Part shown: in pieces, positions 55,938 to 64,000 of the stretch
Layout of the letters: every line of letters starts with the position of its first letter
Position numbering within the stretch: position 1 is the first letter of the stretch
Assembly: GCA_964034945.1 (NCBI GenBank)
Contig: OZ035960.1
Coordinates: 19,951,487-20,015,486, forward strand
DNA: 64,000 nt
Origin: Chrysopilus asiliformis
Taxonomy: Eukaryota > Arthropoda > Insecta > Diptera > Rhagionidae
Reading direction: 5' to 3'
Notes under the pieces: generated by a model
What the model was told of the DNA's origin: nothing
The model's input: the letters and a program-made list of their open reading frames with translations, nothing else
The model's database searches: none
Position numbers and translations under genes: made by a program

Positions 55938-55973
55938 TCCCCGGATTTGAGCCTCAGATAGTCGTATACTTGC
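55938..55973 (-). CDS. possible 36-nt microexon (weak)
   Basis: On the minus strand the acceptor atttctaaatatttctag precedes GCAAGTATACGACTATCTGA..., ending at GGGGA followed by gtaagg. Two frames are open, reading ASIRLSEAQIRG or QVYDYLRLKSG. In the first the phase is compatible with joining to the exon at 52053-52157. No family is recognised, and chance is a serious alternative. Confidence 0.2.
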
Positions 55974-55979
55974 CTAGAA

Positions 55980-57230
55980 ATATTTAGAAATTTTCTGTTG
56001 ATGTTATTCTCCGACCGACGATGCAAAAAGAACGATTAGAAGCTATAATAAAAACAAGAAAACCATTAAATCCCGTATGGTCTATGCTATCCACCTGACG
56101 AAAATAGAAGCGCCCAAGTATCCCAAAATAGACTATTACGACTTCCTTTGGTGATGATGTTGCGGCTCTCATTACAGCTGTGAGTTTATAGTTTGTCCAG
56201 AGGCGCCATAGCACGACGTTTTCATCCCTAAATAGGGATTTTAATTGCTCATTGTCACACCGGCTTTATGACTCAACTGCGTTTCGCACTGGTTGCGCTA
56301 AGACCGTGACGCTGTGACGTAATGTAGCGGATTTACAGTGCGAAACGACTCAAGATTCATTCGAGAACTTCTTGTAGACCAAAAGGTTGAAATACTAGTC
56401 GTAATTAAGGTCACCAATTTTTTGATTACGAAAATCTACCCTTAATAGCCTTACAGTGGCGGTTTTGAAATTCAAACTTTTTCGGAATATCTATCAAATC
56501 GATGCGACTTCCCAACGCAGATAAATAAAAATTCTCCGGGTCTAATTATCTTCGGCAGTCACGTGCTATTTTGCTCAGCACGCGTACATAAATTATCTTC
56601 TGTTCAAACATTAGACGCCGACCTTTGGTCCGGGACTACGACAAAGTGAAGTGACGAAAGACAGGCGCTATCCACAAGGTATTTAACTCCATCAGCCACA
56701 AGAGCTTCAGAGGCCCGAGCTTAGTGATGGCTTTCCAGGAAAATGGAAACTATAGTAGAAGAAATGGGTCCACATTCCCCAGAAAGAGTCTGAGGGTGAG
56801 CCGGGTGTACGTCATTAGCACATTGCTGTGAAGAGATGGACGTTTTCTTTCGTTAGGAATGCAACTAATGTCAGACATGACTTATGGCCGTTAATTTTCT
56901 CAGATGGGTTATGTAAGTCTTCAGACTAATTTGGATATGGAGATGGAATGAGCAAATCGATGAGAAGATCTGGAATGGTTTTTCTTTTAAAAAATAAAAA
57001 TATGTATCTTGAAATCTTCTCGTTTGTCATTTTTAATTGTTACAACGTGTAAAGTGATGGAGTCACAGAATTTTATTAATATGAATCGACAATTTTTTTT
57101 TACAGACGTCGTAGAAAAATTCGATTTGCTTCTTAAAAAAATTTTTGTTGTGATTAAAACGATTTTTTGTTTCTAACAAAATGGGTGCAATTGAGTGCAA
57201 TTTCTTTTAAATAAAAGTTCCGAAATTGAA
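55980..57230. other. single-copy-looking sequence with one short inverted repeat
   Basis: Exact inverted repeat GTTTCGCACTG (56281-56291) / CAGTGCGAAAC (56336-56346) with a 44-nt, relatively GC-rich spacer. The 76-codon minus frame 55984-56214 shows no recognised domain. Nothing else supported. Confidence 0.5.
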
Positions 57231-57235
57231 AACCA

Positions 57236-58400
57236 GATTCGAGCATTGAAAACCAAAGCTTCTCTGTAGCTTGCCTTCGTATCTGTATGTCTGTCAGGGT
57301 CAAATCTTGCAATATCCGATTGACTTGAAATTTGGCACAGATGATACGTAAGTTTTATGACGATACAATATTTTCGCTACTTTGTCCTTGAAAGGATAAG
57401 GGAAAATCCAATAAAGACAACGTAATTATCCTTTTTCTCAAATTTTCGGGAAAAAATGTTATTCTGGGATTACGAAGCCTGTAAGGATAACGAAAAGTCT
57501 TTTAAGGACAACGTTATTATCGTTTTCCTCATATTTTCCGGGAAAAAAATCTCATCAGGGGGTTTTTGGGTCGCTGAATCCGATTTTGATGTTAAGAAGT
57601 CTGTAGAGATAACGGAAGGTCCTGTAAGGACAACGTGATTATCCTTTCCTTCAGATTTTCCGTAAAAAACCCCAGTATGAAAAAAAAATTAATTTAAACA
57701 TTAGAAAAGCTACAATCGTCAAATACACTATATGATGACAGACAAAATATTTGTTTAGTTTAAAAAATTTATTTGTACAGGACAGGGGAGGGGGGAAGCA
57801 GTGGTTGGATTGGATTTTGATATATGTATGAGTTATGTAAAATCATATTCTACACACATTTTATCTTTATAAATTTTTCGATATGAGTCACTGTTTTCGA
57901 GAAAATTGCAAAATACTGTTTTGTTTGTGTGAGGGGGAAGGAATGGCCCAGTTTTATCCGTTCAAGAACTTAGCCTAACCATTTACAGACGGACAAACGG
58001 ACGAACATTGCAGAAATAAAAATCTTTTATCATTTTCCTGGTGTAGCTCATTTTTGTGTCCGATGATTGGTTCGATGCGTTACAAATTGTATGCTAAATC
58101 TCTAATATACTCCTATATGAATATGATATGTCATATATAGAAAAACAAGCTTTTATTAGAGAAAATGTACTGAAAACAAAAAAAATAAGTTAGTTTTTGG
58201 GCGTTTGATACAAATAAGGAAAAAAAATATAAAACCATAAGAATAAAAACTACAATATATTTACGGATGATGCTTTTAGCGTGCTTTTATTTTTGATACA
58301 AAATTCCCAAATACTATTTTTTCCCCTTTCCGTATATTCATTTGAATGAAAGCTTCTTTTAAAATAAAACAATATTTTATTTTTATAACTTTTTGGCCAT
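57236..58400 (-). mobile_element. family C element, inverted, split by a family B element
   Basis: In plus coordinates the order is the C tail (gtatgtctgtcagggtcaaatcttgcaatatccgattgacttgaaattt) and about 2.5 ~122-bp units (57370-57670). The aaaagctacaatcgtcaaata module (57695-57775) comes next, then family B inverted (57780-58140), then the decayed hairpin (58145-58400). In the 25670 and 59990 copies hairpin and array are adjacent, so B and the module appear inserted between them. Confidence 0.65.
57780..58140 (-). mobile_element. family B element, inverted
   Basis: The reverse complement matches 48440-48830 with an internal deletion: ctatatatgacatatcatattcatatagg, ggcacaaaaatgagctacacc, cagacgg..gtccgtctgtaaatgg, ggctaagttcttgaacg, cgaaaacagtgactcatatcg and aaaatccaatccaac. 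Confidence 0.7.
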
Positions 58401-58456
58401 TTTCTTTTATTTTTGGAAAAATAAATGATACAAACTTGCGTTGGATAAGTAAACTC

Positions 58457-58556
58457 AGTACAGCGAAAATTCCTGAATTAAAATAACTTCACTAATTTAG
58501 AATAAAAACCCAAAGATAATCTAGGATTTTGGGATTTATAAAATCGTTCGCTGTGT
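58457..58556. repeat. possible small inverted-repeat element
   Basis: tacAGCGAAaattcctg faces, inverted, cacacAGCGAAcgattttat about 100 bp away. The short match (about 9 bp) makes this tentative. Confidence 0.25.
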
Positions 58557-58559
58557 GAA

Positions 58560-59985
58560 AATGGAATTTTCCGCAGAACGAAAAGTTATCTTTAAGGATT
58601 TTCCATAAAATCCCTCACAAAATGACAATTTCAATCCAGCCAGCATATCGGGATTAAGTGATTCTCCAGTTGTCATTAAATTGAATCATAACTTTGTTGG
58701 CAGACTGAAGTCATATTACTGTGAATGAAGTAGTAATGGAAAAAACGTTTGTGGGCATTAAAACAGGTGCATTATTATTCATGAGAAGTACATTTTACCT
58801 TTTCCGATCGATCAGGAATTTTGCCATATAACTGTTTTGGTTGCTTGCTACACTATCTCAATGCCATATCATAGACGCATTCAGGGGGAATAGATCGGCT
58901 TACGAATGGTTTATCCTATGGTATATTATGCTTTCCAGCAGCAACAAACATTATTGGAATTCGCATTCCGTGATGGGATTAGAGTCAGTTAACTATAATT
59001 TCCAGTCGATTTGAGTCTCATACCCTGCATTTGTGGACCATTGAAATAATTTCCACCCTCGAGCGGCAATTGAAGGCACGTCTGTGGATGTTCAACGGTA
59101 CAACCAGGAGAAGAGACAGGAATAAGACTGGAACCAGTAGTAGTAGTGATTCTCGATCAACACAATCACATTAACAACGTTAGCTTTACGTACGGATGTG
59201 GGCGGAATACCTAAAGGCTACAATGTGAACTGATGGTGATTGTCCAGTTCTACAGCAAAAATAACAAATGATCCGGGAAACACCTCTTTCGATCCAATAT
59301 GACAATGATGGGCACTTTTTTTCATAAATTTTGAGACCTTATGGACACGATTGGAATTTCATATAGCGAAAGTGATGAATCCTCGTTGTTCGAAAGTACC
59401 TATCAGCAGATACTTTTTTTGAATTTATTGTATAACCGATATGAATAACATATACGCACACTTGAATTCATCTAATCTATGGCCACATTCAATCGATTCC
59501 CAGAAAATCATTCAACTGGCAATTTTGTGTCTAGTTATTGGCACTTGTGGCAATCATCCATAGATGGCTTCTGAATGTTAGCATTTTGCAGTGTGAGGAA
59601 CTTTAAATTCATGGCACGTACGCATTTGATGGGTTATTGAAAATCATACTCGTAAATGTAAGAATTTTAAAGACTTTTCATTCCATACAGGAATCTTCGG
59701 GCTAGATACCCAGGGGGATGTGTGGCTTTGAAATGGCTTTCTGTGCATAGAGCACTTGTATAGGTTGTGAGTATATTTTTTCAATGACGTTGGCAGAGCG
59801 TAACCACTTCCAAATATCGATTTCGATAGAAGAAAGTATAGGTATAAGTTTTACCCGGACTAACCTTTGAGGTGATTCGACAAAAGACCTGAAATCGATT
59901 TTCCTGTGGTGCTTCTTCCAGATGCAGTTTATTTCTTGCTGAAAAAAGATTTTGGTATAATCAAGAAAGACGTCGTAGATGTACA
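58560..59985. other. single-copy-looking sequence without recognised gene
   Basis: A plus frame of about 65 codons ends near 59173 (segments STLERQLKARLWMFNGTT, SSSSDSRSTQSH), and the minus frame 59702-59995 has 97 codons. Neither has a recognised domain. Confidence 0.45.
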
Positions 59986-59989
59986 AAAT

Positions 59990-60530
59990 CACCAAAAAAA
60001 ATCTAAAAAAAAGCTTTTATTAAAAAAATGTACTAAAAAAGAAAACCATAGTTTTGTATATCAGAATATATTGGAAATAAAAGCGAGATAAACATTTCTT
60101 TTTATGCTTGTATCTCGCTTTTATTTCTGATACACATTATTTTTCCTTTTTCACACATTTTTTTTTTTAAAACACAATTTTTTGCGTCATTCTTTTTAGT
60201 CATTTAGTATTTGATTAGTATGACTAAAAATCCAAAATCACGTCTGTCTGTATCAACGCTGTAGGTATCCACGTTAGTCTGCGAAAATATATCTTTTGTT
60301 TGAGATATCCTTACGGACGTTTTGACTCCGGAATCGGATTCAACGACGCCAAAAACCACCAGATGAGATTTTTTCTGGAAAATTTTAGGAAAAGGATAAT
60401 CACGTTATCCTTACAGGACCTTCAGTTATGCTTACAGACTTCTTAACATCAGAATCGGATTGAGCGTCCCCAAAAACCCCTAGATGAGATTTTTTACCGG
60501 AAAATTTGAGGAAATCAAATCCGATGAATT
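59990..60530 (+). mobile_element. family C element (hairpin plus about two units, tail missing)
   Basis: The hairpin (aaagcgagataaaca / tgtatctcgcttttattt, 60005-60180) is followed by the GTCTGTCTG phrase. Two ~122-bp units (ggaatcggattcaacgacgccaaaaacc; agaatcggattgagcgtccccaaaaacccc) then follow, with ggataatcacgttatccttacaggacctt between. It stops at ggaaaatttgagg. Tail not found. Confidence 0.75.
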
Positions 60531-60534
60531 TTCC

Positions 60535-61905
60535 ACTCGAAGAATATTTAATTTAGAGTCTAAAATATTGACCGCATTTTTGTTTCGTGTTTTCCAGTTC
60601 AAAACTTTTCAACTTTTGTTTCCATATTAGTTTCAAAATTTATGAAATTACCAAACAATAAACTTTCAAACTCCGGACATCATGAATAAACAGAATTTGC
60701 ATACTTCGTCTGTGTGTGGGTGGAGAAATCTTAAATTCAAAACGTACATCCATGAATCGAATTTTCCTTAACCTCATTTTTCATTCAATATTTCCTCTGG
60801 CATGTCAGGACTAATGGACGCACGGTGTGTTGCTTGTTTCAATTCCCAACCTTTCCATGGCCTCAATATTCATTGTGGTGTGCGCCCGTCCTATTCAGGA
60901 TCTAATGAATCTATTTAGGATTTTGATACTCAGCGCTCACCCAAAATGAATGGAGGTGAAGTTTTTCAACAATATTGTGTCTCGGTTTGGTTTTCACCAA
61001 ATATGTGAAAAATTCGTATATTATGCTTGGTTATACGGATAGTTAATAAAAATAGTAAACTTAATAACTGGACGATTTTATGGAGAGAATTCCTCAGTTG
61101 CGCAAATTCAAGTGTAACACGGTGTAGTGGGAACCGGAAAAGCACAAAACCACCGACGATAAACGACTTATAATTAAGTAATACTAGTGCTGGATAAACC
61201 TCCTTGTTCAGATGCCGCTAAAGAATTTCAACCCCCGGGATCACAGCAGGCAGACCTTCGCGAGGACGTTAGAATTAAATTCAGACGTTGACTAGACTTC
61301 CGACGAACAGGAAAATCTGCTCTGCACAAAAGGATTACAGGATCGCAACGATGCCACAAAAATAATCCCGGCAAATGTCTGGATTCACCAATTTCTAATT
61401 AAGCTGTAAATTACCCAATTCCAGAGAATTCCCGCTAAGCTGGCGAATCGTTTGTCAGTTTCTGGCTAATCTGGAGATTATCTAATTTAATTGATTTAGA
61501 TTTAATCAAAGGCCAGCAGCGAAATAAAAAAAATTACTATCGTTGATGAAAATAAATTTCCACATACTTTTCAAGTGGTCAGTTTTTGGGGCAACGGATG
61601 GCATTAGAAGTTGGATAGCGGCTTCCAACTGGGGTTAGAATTCATCACATGAAAATTTTATTGGAACGTTTTTTTTTGGGTTTTGAAGCCCTGAAGGGCT
61701 TTAATAGTTTAAGATAAAATCACGGTACAGTTTTCTCTATCCTTTAGTGGACTACATGAAATGTTGAAATGTTGGTAATTTATGTTGAGAAAAATAGAAA
61801 AATCGCATTATTTTAAACTCATTGATCAGGGCAGGTTTTAGAGAGTGTCTTTGTGTAGGCAAGAAATAAATTTGACTGAAATTTCTTGTTAATAAACACG
61901 AGGTA
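60535..61905. other. mixed sequence without recognised gene
   Basis: 61085-61500 is less AT-rich (accggaaaagcacaaaaccaccgacgataaacg; gcaggcagaccttcgcgaggacg). It may be a degraded retroelement, but no terminal repeats or protein residues are recognisable. Confidence 0.4.
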
Positions 61906-61907
61906 AA

Positions 61908-62400
61908 GAAATGCGGCGCAGGTGAAAATTTTGACATTTTGAGGTCACATATAATCTCAAATTGAAAGCCTGGTACTTGCAAGAGATGGCCTACACGTTT
62001 AGCTTTTCCTGAAGGCTTGCTTTAATGCAGGGACTGTCTATAAAATATGTCACGCAAATTTTCCACCTTTCAACCCCTCCCCCTTCCTCCTTTTTTTACG
62101 CTTTTCGCGATTTTTTGTAGGAGGTTTAGTACCGCCATCACACTATCGCAAACACCCCTCCCCTTCTTCGTCAAGTTTTTTTTTCGCGATTTTTTGTATG
62201 AAGTTTAGTACCGCTATCACACTATCACAGATACCCGCCTCCCTCCTCCTCCCAAAAAGAATGACGTATTTTATGGAGAGCCCCAAACCTCTCCCCGAAC
62301 GCCTTTCAAAAGAGGATCGTTGGCAACCCTTAACTTGAACAAACTTATATCAAAAAAAAAGCTTGCAACGTAAAGATTTTCACCTGCGGCGCATTTTTAT
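61908..62400. repeat. inverted pair of GCGGCGCAGGTGAAAAT ends, enclosing another repeat
   Basis: aaatgcGGCGCAGGTGAAAATTTTG at 61910 and its inverted partner (aaatgcGCCGCAGGTGAAAATC) ending near 62397 suggest the two ends of one element of about 490 bp. The repeat 62030-62275 lies between them. Confidence 0.6.
62030..62275. repeat. inverted-ended repeat with internal ~95-bp duplication
   Basis: The outer phrases GGGACTGTCTATAAAATATG(TCA) and inverted GGGGCTCTCCATAAAATACG(TCA) face each other. A GGGYTGTCCATAAAnTACGTCA start is a widespread insect repeat signature as far as I recall. Inside, cacccctccccttc..cgcgattttttgta(g/t)gaggtttagtaccgcc/tatcacactatc occurs twice in direct order. A decayed relative is at 17925-18080. 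Confidence 0.65.
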
Positions 62401-62639
62401 CTGTTGTTTATACCCGGAAAACATTTTCTACTCAAAAAAAAAATTTCTAAATATTTTAAAAATTTCCAAATAGGATTTTTTAGTATTTTTGTTAGATGTT
62501 TTACTTCTGCTGGTCTCCCAAAAGGCGTTTTTTTTATATAATCATTCCATAATTTCTTAAAAAAAAGTTTTCTTTGTTTTTGAAGCTTTTCCACAAAATT
62601 TCTGCAATGAAAAAAATCAAAAGCCAATACTTATCGTGT

Positions 62640-64000
62640 CTAATTGAATATTCTTGATAATAAATTAGCTTCAATAGTCGACTAAATTGTGGAAGCGGCG
62701 TATGTGAAAAGCCATAAATTTTCTATTAAGTACGATAGCATGACGGAACATTTTCGTTGAATTCATTTTATGTCAGAATAATTTCGATGAATGGACGTCC
62801 TTCCTCAAACTTCTTTTTAGGATTCATCGACGCCGTCTTTTTTCCGCTTTTCCACTTTTCCGCTTTTCTTTCACCGTCATAGCGAAAAAAATGCTAAAAT
62901 CCTCGACAGTCTCCGGTTTTTATTGTGCCTAAACAACTTCAGGTGAAAGTCATAAAAGTTTTAGTGCAGGGAAATTTATGAGTGGAAAATCGAAAGCACG
63001 GAAAAGCTGTCCATATAATAAAAACAACAACGATATAAACTTTGAAAGGATGGTTAAATGATGGCTAACCGTGTGTGTGGTAAACACTGAATATTGTCAA
63101 AATGGCAGAGGATGGCCAGGTGGCGGAAACCGTACTATAATGTAGGCTCCACATACTAGCAGGTGTGGGAAATTCAAAACGGATGGAATTCAGGACGAGG
63201 GGGCAGAGTAACGCTGGAAAGTTCTACGAATCATAGCCAAATATTCTGTGACATTTGTGTGGCCGTCATTTGTCACAGAGCAAGTCCGGAATGGAGTTTT
63301 GGGGTAAAAAAAGGTAGACATCCTGCCGTAGGTTGGGTCTGAAATCAGGATCGAGTTTATCTGGCGGCTTTCTGGTTGTTTATGGGAATGTCGTGCTTTA
63401 TCTGCTCATCGCTGTATTATGCATGTGAAATGTTACAATTGGAAACACAGGGGGGTTCGGGTTGATTTGTTGTTGGAAAAGTTTTGAGCACATGGGTTAA
63501 CCACTGTGACATTAACTATGGTAGTGACTTCAAATAGTAAACGGTTAGTCAGATTTCTCTGTTGACCATTTATTATAGCACAATTTTTTGAATTTTCTTT
63601 CTACCATGCATCGATGAAGCTACATTTTTTAGAATTACGATTAAATGTGAATTTTCTGCATGCGATGCTTTTGACAATATCGATTATTGGTTTTTTTTCT
63701 ACACGTTTTATGTTTTTTCACAGGTCTAATTACGTGTCACCTCGCAAAAAGTTGGTGCCAAATTATAGATGTTAAGCCGATGCGGAACAAAGGATTTAAT
63801 CACTATACATGACACTTTCCATTTCGGTCGATAAAAAGTCGTGTGGACTTTTAAATGGATTTTGTGTGACGGAAAAACCGGAAAATGTGAGTAATTAAAC
63901 ATGACTGTAACTGTAGACTTTTTTCAGAATAATCAAAAAAAAATTTTTTTTTGATTGTTTCATTTAAATGTTAGTAATTTTTGATTTGAGTGAAGTATTG
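62640..64000. other. single-copy-looking sequence without recognised gene
   Basis: No open frame, RNA gene or repeat boundary that I can support. Confidence 0.5.

Overview
The window looks like non-coding DNA of an animal, most likely an insect, and a fly is plausible. It is AT-rich (roughly two thirds A+T by eye). It has no operon-like gene packing, no ribosome binding sites and no long open frame outside simple repeats. It is crowded with dispersed repeats of the kind common in arthropod genomes, including elements that carry (GTCT/GTCA)n tracts, a hallmark described for the dipteran mini-me / DINE-like elements. It is best read as an intergenic region or a very large intron. Species and locus cannot be named from the sequence.

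Coding content. There is no confident protein-coding gene. The best candidate is a 105-nt last coding exon on the minus strand at 52053-52157, with a good 3' splice site, 34 open codons, a stop, and AATAAA about 27 nt after the stop. Weaker splice-bounded microexons lie at 45138-45174 (-), 55938-55973 (-) and 12638-12695 (+). Every other open frame is of a length expected by chance or comes from repeats.

Repeat layout. Several families recur. Family A (mini-me-like with GTCT/GTCA tract) is at 5095-5345, 8812-8935, 35960-36840, 39165-40205 and 45670-46350. Family B (second GTCY-bearing type) is at 4385-4505, 41085-41600, 48410-48985 and 57780-58140. Family C (long hairpin, then ~122-bp direct repeats, then a tail) is at 14095-15140, 25670-26650, 52545-52650, 57236-58400 and 59990-60530. 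Relatives C' with the same repeat unit are at 22195-22760 and 43145-43600. There are also older families I, K, E, J and others.

The most striking content is a set of short inverted-repeat elements that share similar termini (CACT/CACG followed by A/G-rich AGAAAAAT-like sequence, usually flanked by TA on both sides). Each interior is built from its own short word repeated in both orientations: 10265-11048 (GTAATTTTAC), 13415-13795 (TTTAGTCTAAA-like), 32610-34619 (AAGCATG), 40208-40896 (ATTGTAAAT), 50345-50921 (AACTCC) and 50324-51205 (TTGACCTG). Similar word-built elements with other ends are at 11169-11419, 19661-19777, 24400-24640, 27016-27256 and 45451-45650. Nesting is readable: a TA-inserting MITE (14379-15072) sits inside a family C copy, a family C copy sits inside a TIR element (25588-26811), and one word element sits inside another (50345-50921 within 50324-51205) and carries a tRNA-like sequence.

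The other prominent feature is a ~600-bp array of about 75 copies of an 8-mer (36057-36664) grown inside a family A element. Remaining stretches are AT-rich single-copy-looking sequence with no recognisable gene.
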